NCBI RefSeq assembly: GCF_022458895.1
Contig: NZ_JAINFL010000007.1
Coordinates: 262,544 to 326,543, forward strand
Length of the DNA stretch: 64,000 nt
DNA from: Roseihalotalea indica
Lineage (GTDB): Bacteria > Bacteroidota > Bacteroidia > Cytophagales > Cyclobacteriaceae
Direction of reading: 5' to 3'
Within the stretch, counting starts at the first letter, position 1. Each line of letters starts with the position of its first letter. Both the position numbers and the translations under genes were made by a program. The notes under the pieces are model-generated. The model saw only the letters and a list, made by a program, of their open reading frames with translations, did not search any database and was not told the DNA's origin. Positions 1 through 9,112 of this stretch are shown here, piece by piece.

Positions 1-1
1 T

Positions 2-601
2 GTAATAAATCCGTTTAATTATCAACCCCTTTCCCGTGACCATCTTCAGCAGGATTGCTTAAATTTTTTAAGGACTGATGGTAAACCAGTGCGGGCTGCC
101 CGGCTATTTCTGGGCAACGAGTATACTAGACAGGTAGAAAAGCTTATCAGTCACTTCGGCCTTTCTTCCAGTGTTCATAAAAATGTTGCTTTTAATGAGG
201 AGTTGTATCATTCCCTGATTGACCATTACACCAGAAAGTTTCATTTTGAGTCCATTCGTAGAGAAGGGGAGAATCCTTCGGAAACTCGTTTGGATAACTT
301 TAGTAATTTTGAAGAAGCATACCACCAACTGATGATAGAACTGGTTGAACTGCAAGTAAATTCTATCAAACTGGCCGTTGGGGATACAGTGGTTAGAAAG
401 CTTTATATAGATGGTGGATTTGCTGATAACAAAATTTTTATAGAGCTTCTTGCCCGGGAATTGAAGGGGGTTGATCTTTTGACTACCCATACACCACTGG
501 GCTCGGCCTTGGGAGCCGTATTGATGATCTCGAAACTGGTGTCTGATCAACATCATCTTAAGAAGCATTTTAAAGATACCAAAACTTTAAATAGTTTATA
601 A
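2..601 (+). CDS. FGGY-family carbohydrate kinase, C-terminal part
   Basis: The reading frame is open from the first bases of the window, so the gene starts upstream; an internal GTG at 89 is not the real start. About 199 residues of the C-terminal actin-like domain remain. They carry the family's DGGF-x-x-N signature and the alanine/glycine-rich helix near the C-terminus (SALGAVL) that closes over ATP. The family phosphorylates sugars such as rhamnulose, fuculose or xylulose in the cytosol. The stop codon overlaps the next start by one base (TAATG), so translation is probably coupled. Because the neighbours are a lactate-type oxidase and, further on, a rhamnosidase, L-rhamnulose is my inferred substrate; the visible sequence does not prove it. 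Confidence 0.85.
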   Translation, partial: VINPFNYQPLSRDHLQQDCLNFLRTDGKPVRAARLFLGNEYTRQVEKLISHFGLSSSVHKNVAFNEELYHSLIDHYTRKFHFESIRREGENPSETRLDNFSNFEEAYHQLMIELVELQVNSIKLAVGDTVVRKLYIDGGFADNKIFIELLARELKGVDLLTTHTPLGSALGAVLMISKLVSDQHHLKKHFKDTKTLNSL

Positions 602-1746
602 TGAAAGAGTATATCAACTCAAAGTATCCTGATATTGAATTTCTCAGACAAAGAGCAAAAAAGAGAATTCCGCGATTTGCATTCGAGTACCTGGATGGCG
701 GATGTAATTCGGAAGTAAACCTGCACAGAAATACGGCAGAGATCAGGGATATCCAGTTCAAGCCTTATTATCTAAGAACGTACAGTAAGCCTAGTATGCA
801 AACCGAACTGTTTGGAAAGGTCTATGACATGCCGTTCGGAATTGCCCCGATAGGATTACAAGGGTTAATGTGGCCGAAGGCATCGGAGATTCTGGCAAAA
901 GCAGCTTTCGATTATAATATCCCCTATATTCTAAGCACAGTCGGGACGGCCAGCCTTGAAACCATTGCCGAGATTACCGAAGGAAGCGCCTGGTTTCAAT
1001 TATACCATCCAGTTGAAGATACTCTTCGCAACAACCTGATGAGCCGAGCAGATGAGGCTGGCTATCCGGTATTGGTCGTACTTTCGGATGTGCCCACCTT
1101 CGGGTATCGGTCCAAAGAAATAATAAATGGTCTCTCGATTCCTCCCCGTATGACCTTAAAAAATATGCTAGAGATCGTTACTCACCCCTCGTGGGCATTG
1201 AATACTCTGATTGCCGGACAGCCTGAATTCAAAACGCTAAAACCCTACATTCCGAAAGGGATGAGCTTGCGACACCTCGGCCTGTTCATGAATAAGACGT
1301 TTGACGGCAGACTCAGTGAAGATAAGCTGAAGCAGATTCGTGATAGGTGGAAAGGAAAACTGGTACTAAAAGGTGTGGCTAGTGAAGAGGATGTGGAAAA
1401 ATGCATAAAACTAGGATTGGACGGAGTGATTGTCTCCAATCATGGCGGGCGGCAATTGGATAATGGACAGTCCGCCGTCCGGGCTATGATGCCAATTTCT
1501 CAGAAATATAAGGGGCAAATTAAAATTATGATGGACAGCGGAATACGATCAGGTCCGGATATAGCGGCGTGCCTGGCCGCTGGTGCCGAGTTTACCTTTC
1601 TCGGCCGGTCCTTTATGTATGGTGTGGCTGCTTTAGGAAAGCACGGCGGAAACCATACCATATCCATTCTAAAAAAACAGCTTCAACAGGTATTAGAGCA
1701 AGTCTGTAGCCCTTCCATAAAAGATTTGCCGAAATATTTGGTTTAA
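601..1746 (+). CDS. FMN-dependent alpha-hydroxy-acid oxidase / L-lactate dehydrogenase (LldD-like)
   Basis: The protein is 381 residues, normal for the (S)-2-hydroxy-acid oxidase TIM-barrel family. N-terminal RIPRFAFEYLDGG (about residues 22-35), PIGLQGL, the FMN-contacting STVGTASLE and SNHGGRQLD with the catalytic His281 are all present, followed by DSGIRSGPDI and the phosphate-binding FLGRSFMYG. Members oxidise L-lactate or related 2-hydroxy acids with FMN. It overlaps the kinase gene by one base. Rhamnose and fucose breakdown yields lactaldehyde and then lactate, so disposing of that lactate is a sensible role here (inference). Mandelate- or glycolate-type substrates cannot be excluded. 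Confidence 0.9.
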   Translation: MKEYINSKYPDIEFLRQRAKKRIPRFAFEYLDGGCNSEVNLHRNTAEIRDIQFKPYYLRTYSKPSMQTELFGKVYDMPFGIAPIGLQGLMWPKASEILAKAAFDYNIPYILSTVGTASLETIAEITEGSAWFQLYHPVEDTLRNNLMSRADEAGYPVLVVLSDVPTFGYRSKEIINGLSIPPRMTLKNMLEIVTHPSWALNTLIAGQPEFKTLKPYIPKGMSLRHLGLFMNKTFDGRLSEDKLKQIRDRWKGKLVLKGVASEEDVEKCIKLGLDGVIVSNHGGRQLDNGQSAVRAMMPISQKYKGQIKIMMDSGIRSGPDIAACLAAGAEFTFLGRSFMYGVAALGKHGGNHTISILKKQLQQVLEQVCSPSIKDLPKYLV

Positions 1747-1765
1747 ACCTAGTGAAAATTCTACC

Positions 1766-3169
1766 ATGACTAAGAACAATACACAACCTAAAAATGAATT
1801 TGAGAGACAGCCGGTACCGGAAACCCAGCTAAAAAGCTGGAAAAGTTTTCTGGGCATGTATGCCGGTGAGCATGCGGCCGGAACGGAGTTTGTCATCGGG
1901 CCGCTATTTTTAACCGCCGGGGTCAGCGCTTTCGACCTGATAATAGGTCTTTTGATTGGCAATTTGCTGGCAGTTTTATCCTGGCGATACCTCACGGCTG
2001 AGATTGCGGTGCGGTACCGTCTCACTCTTTACTACCATCTTGAACAGATCTGTGGTAAAAACCTGGTGACGGTTTATAATATAGCTAATGGCATCTTGTT
2101 TTGCTTTCTGGCCGGAGCCATGATTACAGTTTCGGCCACTGCGGTAGGGATACCTTTCAATATGGAAATGCCCAGGCTTACTGATACCATGCCCAACGGT
2201 ATTACTTGGGTGGTGATTGTACTTCTGTTGGGAGTGGTGATTTCCTTCATAGCCGCCAGAGGGTACGATACAGTTTCAAAAGCCGCCAACTGGATGTCAC
2301 CGCTGATCGTGCTCGCTTTTTTAATAGCGGGTATCGTGGCTCTGGGGCAGTTGAATGTACATTCTATTTCTGATTTTTGGGCTATTTGGGGAGAAGGCTC
2401 TGAGCCATTTCCCGGCCAGATTAAATACACTTTTTGGCATGTAGTATTCTGGTCTTGGTTTGCCAACGCAGCAATGCATATTGGCATGTCCGATCTTTCG
2501 GTATTACGCTATGCTAAATCCGCTTCCTATGGCTGGACGACCGCCGCTGGTATGTACGTCGGTCATTATATGGCCTGGATTGCAGCAGCATTGCTGTATG
2601 CGGTTTACTTAGAGTCGCCCGAAGCTCAAGCGTTAATGACAAGCGGAGCCGCACCTCCGGTGGCACCTGGTCCTTTAGCCTATAATGCTATTGGCTTTTT
2701 TGGCATCATCGCGGTGGTATTGGCGGGCTGGACTACCGCCAACCCAACCATCTATCGGGCTGGTTTAGCATTTCAATCTGTTTTGCCCAAAACCTCAACC
2801 TTCTGGGTGACGATCATGGCCGGAGGGCTGGCGACAGTGGCTGGGCTATTTCCCGCATTTGCCATGAAGTTATTAGATTTTGTTGCCTTATACGGTTTTG
2901 TGCTTGCGCCAATGGGAGCAATCGTGGTATTTGATTACTTCTTTGGAAAACGGCTAGGTATTGGTTGGAATGGTGATCGTGTTAAGTTTAATAAAGCTGT
3001 TTTTGCCGCGTGGGTACTGACCGCCGTAGGCTTTTATTTTCTTTCTATCTCGCTAGACATTTTCTTATCTTTTGTAACCTTGCCTGCCTGGCTCATGTGT
3101 GGCGTCTTGTACTTAATCTTTAGTAAAAAACAGGCTTATTCCGAGATACATTCACCAAGTATAAAGTAA
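1766..3169 (+). CDS. NCS1-type permease (cytosine/purine permease-like)
   Basis: A 467-residue polytopic inner-membrane protein with about twelve hydrophobic segments. The N-terminal GEHAAGTEFVIGPLF region and the long loop with the WSWFANAAMHIGMSD stretch fit the nucleobase:cation symporter-1 / purine-cytosine permease fold. It starts 19 bp after the oxidase stop, so it is probably the last gene of that operon. Known members carry cytosine, allantoin, thiamine precursors and related compounds. In this sugar-kinase operon it may carry the sugar or its breakdown product, but that is inference; the substrate cannot be read from the sequence. Confidence 0.75.
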   Translation: MTKNNTQPKNEFERQPVPETQLKSWKSFLGMYAGEHAAGTEFVIGPLFLTAGVSAFDLIIGLLIGNLLAVLSWRYLTAEIAVRYRLTLYYHLEQICGKNLVTVYNIANGILFCFLAGAMITVSATAVGIPFNMEMPRLTDTMPNGITWVVIVLLLGVVISFIAARGYDTVSKAANWMSPLIVLAFLIAGIVALGQLNVHSISDFWAIWGEGSEPFPGQIKYTFWHVVFWSWFANAAMHIGMSDLSVLRYAKSASYGWTTAAGMYVGHYMAWIAAALLYAVYLESPEAQALMTSGAAPPVAPGPLAYNAIGFFGIIAVVLAGWTTANPTIYRAGLAFQSVLPKTSTFWVTIMAGGLATVAGLFPAFAMKLLDFVALYGFVLAPMGAIVVFDYFFGKRLGIGWNGDRVKFNKAVFAAWVLTAVGFYFLSISLDIFLSFVTLPAWLMCGVLYLIFSKKQAYSEIHSPSIK

Positions 3170-3316
3170 TGAACAGTATAAGTGTTTTTACGTGGATAAT
3201 GAGGTCTTGCTTAATGAAATCGCAAAATAGAATAATCTTGTTGTATTCACTTTGTTAAAGTATTATCTTATGGCTGTTATTTTGTTATTATAGCATTATA
3301 AGGTTGTTTGCTGATC

Positions 3317-3904
3317 ATGAGACTCACTACCCAACAGGAGCAGGAGGCTGTACGAAAACTAAGAGGAGGTGATACCGTTGCTTTCACTCATCTCTTTTAT
3401 GCTTATGAAAATCGCCTTTTCGGTTATGCGGTTAGTCTACTCCCTGAAAGAGATGATGCAGCAGAGATCGTGCAAGAAGTTTTTTACCAGGTTTGGAAGA
3501 ATCGGTCGAGGTTGGATGAAACCAAAAGTTTCAAATCATTTTTATTCACAATCACCAAACGCCTGATTTATAAAGTTATTCGCTGGTGCGCTCAAGATCA
3601 AGCATACCAGCAGCAACGGATGGAAGAATCCGCTTCCAGCAGTCTTAGCTCAATAGATCTGTACGAATATCAGGAGTTGGAATCCACCATTCATAAGGTT
3701 ATCAATACCATGTCTAACAAGAGACGACAGGTCTTTATCATGAGCCGGTTTCAGGGAATGAACAATCAGGAAATTGCCTATCAACTTAACATTTCATTAA
3801 GCACCGTAGAAAACCACATTAACAAAGCACTTAGAGTACTACGGGAGGAATTAACCCACTACGATAGCCAGTTACTGCTTTTCGCTTTGTTTTTTCTCGC
3901 CTAA
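3317..3904 (+). CDS. ECF RNA polymerase sigma factor, FecI-like
   Basis: A 195-residue sigma factor. Region 2 spans roughly residues 15-85 (FTHLFYAYENRLFGYA, then AEIVQEVFYQVWKNR) and region 4 roughly 120-180 (SNKRRQVFIMSRFQG with the helix-turn-helix NQEIAYQLNISLSTVENHI). I prefer ATG 3317 to the in-frame TTG at 3308. This is the Bacteroidota family that pairs with a FecR anti-sigma factor and switches on an adjacent SusC/SusD outer-membrane system. Here FecR and SusCD lie immediately downstream, so it probably controls the rhamnoside locus. Unusually, about 500 bp separates it from fecR. Confidence 0.92.
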   Translation: MRLTTQQEQEAVRKLRGGDTVAFTHLFYAYENRLFGYAVSLLPERDDAAEIVQEVFYQVWKNRSRLDETKSFKSFLFTITKRLIYKVIRWCAQDQAYQQQRMEESASSSLSSIDLYEYQELESTIHKVINTMSNKRRQVFIMSRFQGMNNQEIAYQLNISLSTVENHINKALRVLREELTHYDSQLLLFALFFLA

Positions 3905-4024
3905 AGGATAAACGAACATTACCGCTTACTACTCATCCAGAGTGTATCCGGGTTAAGTCTGTTTTGGGGTGAAGTTACTCGCTTCTTATCCTGTCTGATA
4001 ATGGGCTAAAGCACCAAAAAAATC

Positions 4025-4050
4025 CTTTAAAAACCAGTGAGTTTTTAAAG
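4025..4050. repeat. Perfect 10-bp inverted repeat, A/T-rich hairpin
   Basis: Arms CTTTAAAAAC (4025-4034) and GTTTTTAAAG (4041-4050) are perfectly complementary around a 6-nt loop. It lies 120 bp after the sigma stop. It could act as a weak transcript end, but there is no T-run after it. Confidence 0.6.
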
Positions 4051-4218
4051 CGTATTACCCTTGCCAAATAGTAATTCAGCGAAACTGAATGGATTATTTT
4101 GTGTTAAGAAGCTATTTCATAGTAGAGGTTATTCCGATCATTATGGAAGTAGCCATTTTCTTTTGAAAGTCTTATCTGACTGGGCAGGTCTGACCGGGTA
4201 GGTAAGTGTATTAACGGA

Positions 4219-4266
4219 GGCAGTCAGCAGGAGGCCGGTCTTCCATACAGCCTCCTGCTGACTGCC
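4219..4266. repeat. Perfect 16-bp inverted repeat, GC-rich hairpin
   Basis: Arms GGCAGTCAGCAGGAGG (4219-4234) and CCTCCTGCTGACTGCC (4251-4266) are exact complements with a 16-nt loop. The stem is much stronger than chance would give and has no T-tract on either side. Candidate roles are an RNA processing or pausing structure between sigma and anti-sigma genes, or a remnant palindromic mobile element. Confidence 0.75.
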
Positions 4267-4404
4267 AACTGCTTCCTGGGACGTCATTGAAAGAAATAGA
4301 ATAATGTCTAGTACTCAGTAAAGAATTTTAAATTTTTTTCAGTTTGGAGTAGGTGCAAAAGCCAGGTTGTGGCAATTACTAATAAATCAGTAGCAACCTC
4401 ACTC

Positions 4405-5421
4405 ATGGACATACACTTGCTCAATAAATTTTATCAGGGAAAATGTTCCGCCGAAGAAAAAGCTTTGGTCATCCGCTGGCTTGAGGAAGAAGAGCAGGAC
4501 GAAGATTTCATGCAGCAGTTGGCTGATCATTGGGAAGAGTATGAAGAATTGCCCAATGACCATGATGCGCCGGCTATACTAAAGAATATCCAGGCCAGAA
4601 TTCAGGCCGAAGAACAAAATCCCCGCTTATTTTCCGAACCGACTCAAACTCCCATTAGCATCCGTCCTGGTTATTCTAACTGGCTCAGAGCGGCTGCCAT
4701 CCTGATTGTAGGACTGGGGATTGGTTGGGCAAGCTATCAGTTTTTGGCAGAAAGCATGCCCCGGCCTTCACCGCAAACTATGATTCGGAAGGACGTAGAG
4801 AGCGGTCAAAAATTAACCGTGAACCTGAGCGATGGTACCCAGGTGATTCTGAATGCCGAAAGTACACTTACTTATCCCGAAAAGTTTTCAACGGATAAAC
4901 GAGAGGTAGTTCTGGTAGGAGAGGCATTTTTTGATGTAGCCCGCGATAGTAGCCGCCCCTTCACGATTAAGGCTCAGGATATCAGCGTTACCGTGTTAGG
5001 GACATCGTTTAATGTTAACGCCTACGAAGGAGATTCAACCCTTAGCGTAGCCGTTGCTACCGGGCAAGTGAAAGTAGATAAACCTGCCCATCAGACGTAT
5101 TTTTTAGAACCGGGTAAGGAGTTGAAGTATCAACCCAAACTGGATCGTTTCGAGATGACCGACTATGATAAAATGGAACGACTGGCCTGGAAAGAGGGTA
5201 TCCTCTACTTCAAAGATGCCTCGCTACCGGAAGTAGCAAAGACGCTGGAACGCTGGTACGGAGTGGATATCGTCATCGACGGAGATTATGGGGATGATTG
5301 GCTATACAGTGGGGTTTTTGAACGGCAAAGCCTCGAGAATGTGCTGGAAGGCATGAGCTATGTGCAGCACTTTGACTTTGAAATAGACAATAAACACGTC
5401 ATCATATCTCAAAAAAAATAA
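4405..5421 (+). CDS. FecR-family anti-sigma factor
   Basis: From ATG 4405 the protein is 338 residues; an in-frame GTG at 4369 is a longer alternative. A short cytoplasmic N-terminal part binds the sigma factor, followed by one membrane segment (about 93-114, AAAILIVGLGIGWASYQF). Then come a periplasmic FecR domain (SGQKLTVNLSDGTQV onward) and a C-terminal DUF4974-type domain (FKDASLPEVAKTLERWYGV) that touches the receptor's signalling domain. Known members hold the sigma factor until the TonB receptor binds ligand. The partners here are the sigma gene upstream and the STN-bearing SusC downstream. Confidence 0.93.
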   Translation: MDIHLLNKFYQGKCSAEEKALVIRWLEEEEQDEDFMQQLADHWEEYEELPNDHDAPAILKNIQARIQAEEQNPRLFSEPTQTPISIRPGYSNWLRAAAILIVGLGIGWASYQFLAESMPRPSPQTMIRKDVESGQKLTVNLSDGTQVILNAESTLTYPEKFSTDKREVVLVGEAFFDVARDSSRPFTIKAQDISVTVLGTSFNVNAYEGDSTLSVAVATGQVKVDKPAHQTYFLEPGKELKYQPKLDRFEMTDYDKMERLAWKEGILYFKDASLPEVAKTLERWYGVDIVIDGDYGDDWLYSGVFERQSLENVLEGMSYVQHFDFEIDNKHVIISQKK

Positions 5422-5622
5422 CCTAACAACAACCCTCTTATGAAAACTGCCTGGAATACTTCTTAACACCAAAAAAGGTCGACCCCTTGCGTTCGCGGCC
5501 GACCTTAGAAATTTGAGGATTACTCTTTACAGACAAAGCAAACATTGGGGAATGGAGATTTGCCTGTTCAGAATAAGTATGCCTTGATTTTACCGAAGTA
5601 CAATCAAAAACATCACAAATTT
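5422..5622 (+). promoter_or_regulatory. fecR-susC leader region with mini-ORF and stem-loop
   Basis: Two hundred bases separate fecR from susC. They contain an 8-codon open frame (5440-5466, ATG to TAA) and then a stem-loop at 5475-5506, whose arms AAGGTCGACC and GGCCGACCTT pair with one mismatch. About 115 nt of untranslated leader follow. No T-tract follows the stem, so it is not a plain terminator. It could set the ratio of fecR to susC transcript; function is not shown. Confidence 0.45.
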
Positions 5623-8600
5623 ATGAAAAATAAACGTATACACAGCCTGATTTATATGTCAAAGATATTTTTTGGCGGCTTTCTTCTACAAATGGTGCTT
5701 CTTAGCACCCTGCTGGCTTTTAATGGAGTAGCTCAGGGAGTACGTAACGTAAAGGAAGTTTATATTTCGTTGAACATGCCCGATGCCACATTGCTGGAAA
5801 TTTTTCAGGACATAGAAAACAAAACCGATTTTTACTTTTCCTTTGACAGAAGACAAATTGACAACCGATCAGCAATAACATTGCAGTTTGACAATACATC
5901 TGTGGCAGAGGTGTTATTAGAAGTCTCTAAAATAAGCAAATTAAAGTTTAAACAGCTTAACAATACCATTCACGTTAGTCCGGTAGAGCAGGAGCCTCAA
6001 CATGAGATTGAAGTGGAGATTCGTCCTAACCTGGGGGTGAGCGGCCAGGTTACTTCTCTTTCGGATAACACCGGATTACCCGGAGTTAACGTGCTGGTTA
6101 AAGGCACCAGTGTAGGTACGATCACCGATGTAGATGGTAACTATACGATTAACGTGCCTAACGAAAATGATACGCTCATTTTCTCGTCCGTAGGTTTTAT
6201 TGCCGAAGAAATTCCGGTAAACGGACGCAGTACCATTGACATCACATTGGCCGAGGATATACAAAGTCTGAGTGAAGTGGTGGTAATAGGGTACGGATCA
6301 CAAATTGCCAAAGAAGTTACCGGAGCGGTTCAGCAAATCGACGCCGAGCAACTGAAAGATCTCCCGGTAGCGCAGATTACCCAAAAACTTCAGGGCAGAA
6401 TGGCGGGCGTTCAAATTAACCAGGCCACGGGTGCTCCGGGGCAGGGAATGCAGGTTCGAATCAGGGGGCAGGCTTCCGTGAATGCGGGTAATGATCCACT
6501 CTATGTAGTGGATGGCTTTCCTATTGTAGGTGATATCAGTACGATAAATCCCGATGAAATCGAATCTATATCCGTGTTGAAAGATGCTGCATCTACTTCA
6601 TTATACGGTTCTAGAGCTGCCAATGGGGTTATTCTAATCACCACGAAATCAGGCACAGCTGGTCAGCCCAGCTTTTCCTTCAATTCATATGTTGGAGTTC
6701 AGCAGGTACCCCAGAGGGGGAGGCCAGACATGATGAATGCCACAGAATTTGCCCAGTTCTTAAAAGAAAGGTACGAAGATAGAGATGCTACCGTGCCGGA
6801 TTACCTACAAAACCCTGCTCAATATGGCGAAGGCACCGATTGGTATGATGCCATGTTACAAACCGCACCCATTCAGAATTATAATTTAACATTAGCCACC
6901 GGTAGTGATCGGGCTAGAACTTCCGGTGTTTTGGGTTATTTCAGCCAAGACGGGGTCATGAAAAATTCAAATTTTGAGCGTTATTCTTTCCGGCTTAATT
7001 CTGAATTCAGCATTACTGATCAGGTAAAACTAGGAGTGAATTTAGCTCCCAACTATTCCGTAAGAAATTCGCCGAATTCGGAAGGAGCATTTTTCAATGG
7101 TGGTATTATTTACAACGCTATGCTAGCCAACCCGATGGTTCCGTATCAGAACGAGGATGGCAGTATTCCTCTTCTGGCCGCCTTCCCCGGAATTGGTTTC
7201 GCGACATTCCCTAACCCTTACCGGGCTTTGACCGATATTACGAATGAAACCAAGATACTTCGGTTACTAGCCAATTCATTTATTGACTATTCACCTTTGC
7301 CAGGGCTATCTTTAAAATCGACGATTAATGTTGACGCGGCTAGTACCAGTTTTCTTAATTTCCAGCCCACCACCACATCACTGCAATTTTGGATAGCGCC
7401 ACCAAGGCCTTCCCAATCCACTCGATGGAACGAAAACTATCTTTCCTGGCTCAATGAAAACCTGATTACGTATACCAAAGAATTCGGCGATCATAACCTT
7501 TCTGTCCTGGGTGGATTCAGTGTTCAGAACTTTAGTTCAACCAGGGAGCAAATAGTAGCCCAGGAATTTTCCGATGACCGGATTCAGGGTATCCAGACAG
7601 TAGGACAAGTGATCATTGATCCTGATAACACGTCAACAAATATTCAAGAATGGAGTCTGCTTTCTTTTCTGGCCAGATTAAATTACAATTATAAAGGTAA
7701 ATACCTGCTTACAGCATCTATCCGTCGAGATGGGTCTTCAAGGTTTGGTACTGATAATCGGTGGGGCAATTTCCCGTCAGTGTCAGCCGGATGGGTGCTT
7801 TCCGATGAACCGTTCATGTCCGATGCAAACCCGGTTTCTTTTTTGAAGCTAAGAGGTAGTTATGGAGTGGTCGGAAATAACAATATTGGTAATTACACCC
7901 AGTACGCCAATGTATCTATCACCAACAATGTGGTTTATAATGGTGTTCCGGCCAGCGGATCGGCAGTAGTTGGCATTGAAAACAAGGGCCTTGGTTGGGA
8001 AACTACCCGGCAAATTGATGTCGGTTTAGATGTTGGTTTACTCGATGACCGGATCACCTTCACATATGATTATTATACTAAGAATACGACTAATCTGCTC
8101 TACAATGTGGATGTACCCCAGGAATCAGGGTTTACTAACATCTCATCCAACCTGGGAGAATTTAAGTTTTGGGGACATGAATTTACGCTTAACTCTAGAA
8201 ATTTAACCGGAGAACTTCGCTGGACTACTGATTTCAATATTTCATTCAATCGCAATCAGGCAGTGTCCTTAATACCGGGGGTGGATCGGCTGTATGATGG
8301 ATTTGGAGGGGGAGCTTATGCCACCCTTACCGTGCCAGGTGAGCCCATCGGCCAATTCTGGGGTATGGACTGGATAGGAGTATATGAGGATCAGGAAGAT
8401 TTTGATAGTTCCCCCAAAGCACAGCGGTCAGATCTGGGTACTATTCAGTATCGGGACGTCAATGGAGATGGCCGGATTACCTTTGGCGGTGATGAGGATG
8501 ACCGAACTTTTATTGGTAATCCAACACCGGATTTCATCTATGGTATTACCAATACCTTTCAATATAAAAATTTCGACCTCTCTATCGTATGTTCCGGTTC

Positions 8601-9045
8601 GTACGGAAATGATGTGTTTGTCATGTTAGATCAAGGAGCTGCCAATCTTGACGGGATATTCAATGTATATAAGGATGTTCAAAACCGGTGGAGGCCAGGT
8701 AACCCGGGAGCAGGGAGGTATGGTGCCAGTATTGATGGTATATCGGCATCCGACGAACGTGACTGGGGTAGTGATCGGTTCGTGGATGACGGAAGTTACT
8801 TTGCTATCAAAAACTTAACGCTTGGCTACAACCTTCCTGTTTCGCAGGGCAAGGCGCTAAAGAATGTCCGGTTCTACGGGAGTATCCAACAGCTAGCGTT
8901 ATTTACAAACTACCGGGGTGTAAATCCTGAGATAAGCACTACCGATGTCGGTGATACCAATGTAAGTGCGTTGCAACTTGGATTTGATTATGGGGCATAC
9001 CCTATTCCCAGAACATACACTCTGGGGGTGAATGTCGGTTTTTAA
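5623..9045 (+). CDS. SusC/RagA-family TonB-dependent outer-membrane transporter with STN signalling domain
   Basis: ATG 5623 precedes a basic, hydrophobic signal peptide, which favours it over an upstream TTG at 5545; the protein is 1140 residues. Order: signal peptide (about 1-38), STN secretin/TonB N-terminal domain (about 45-120), carboxypeptidase-regulatory-like beta sandwich (about 140-215), plug domain (SEVVVIGYG at about 217, then LQGRMAGVQI and DPLYVVDGFPI), and a beta barrel. The family imports oligosaccharides in complex with SusD. The STN domain and the FecIR pair upstream indicate surface signalling that induces the locus. The substrate is probably a rhamnose-containing glycan or glycoside, inferred from the enzymes downstream. 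Confidence 0.95.
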   Translation: MKNKRIHSLIYMSKIFFGGFLLQMVLLSTLLAFNGVAQGVRNVKEVYISLNMPDATLLEIFQDIENKTDFYFSFDRRQIDNRSAITLQFDNTSVAEVLLEVSKISKLKFKQLNNTIHVSPVEQEPQHEIEVEIRPNLGVSGQVTSLSDNTGLPGVNVLVKGTSVGTITDVDGNYTINVPNENDTLIFSSVGFIAEEIPVNGRSTIDITLAEDIQSLSEVVVIGYGSQIAKEVTGAVQQIDAEQLKDLPVAQITQKLQGRMAGVQINQATGAPGQGMQVRIRGQASVNAGNDPLYVVDGFPIVGDISTINPDEIESISVLKDAASTSLYGSRAANGVILITTKSGTAGQPSFSFNSYVGVQQVPQRGRPDMMNATEFAQFLKERYEDRDATVPDYLQNPAQYGEGTDWYDAMLQTAPIQNYNLTLATGSDRARTSGVLGYFSQDGVMKNSNFERYSFRLNSEFSITDQVKLGVNLAPNYSVRNSPNSEGAFFNGGIIYNAMLANPMVPYQNEDGSIPLLAAFPGIGFATFPNPYRALTDITNETKILRLLANSFIDYSPLPGLSLKSTINVDAASTSFLNFQPTTTSLQFWIAPPRPSQSTRWNENYLSWLNENLITYTKEFGDHNLSVLGGFSVQNFSSTREQIVAQEFSDDRIQGIQTVGQVIIDPDNTSTNIQEWSLLSFLARLNYNYKGKYLLTASIRRDGSSRFGTDNRWGNFPSVSAGWVLSDEPFMSDANPVSFLKLRGSYGVVGNNNIGNYTQYANVSITNNVVYNGVPASGSAVVGIENKGLGWETTRQIDVGLDVGLLDDRITFTYDYYTKNTTNLLYNVDVPQESGFTNISSNLGEFKFWGHEFTLNSRNLTGELRWTTDFNISFNRNQAVSLIPGVDRLYDGFGGGAYATLTVPGEPIGQFWGMDWIGVYEDQEDFDSSPKAQRSDLGTIQYRDVNGDGRITFGGDEDDRTFIGNPTPDFIYGITNTFQYKNFDLSIVCSGSYGNDVFVMLDQGAANLDGIFNVYKDVQNRWRPGNPGAGRYGASIDGISASDERDWGSDRFVDDGSYFAIKNLTLGYNLPVSQGKALKNVRFYGSIQQLALFTNYRGVNPEISTTDVGDTNVSALQLGFDYGAYPIPRTYTLGVNVGF

Positions 9046-9112
9046 TCAATGCAAAGCGCTTAATTACTATGAAGCCATGAGGTTTGATCATTAATACGCA
9101 AAAAAATAAGCT

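Larger units (their letters stand above)
3905..4404. other. Non-coding spacer between sigma factor and fecR
   Basis: Five hundred base pairs with no credible reading frame in any frame. It holds two strong perfect inverted repeats, listed separately. No Bacteroidota promoter of the TTTG-N19-TAnnTTTG form was found, and no insertion-sequence remnant was recognised. Confidence 0.6.

Noticed and set aside
3251..3284. TTTG and TTATTTTG before the sigma gene as a promoter
   Set aside because: The spacer is 22 nt and the -7 box lacks the required A; too far from consensus.
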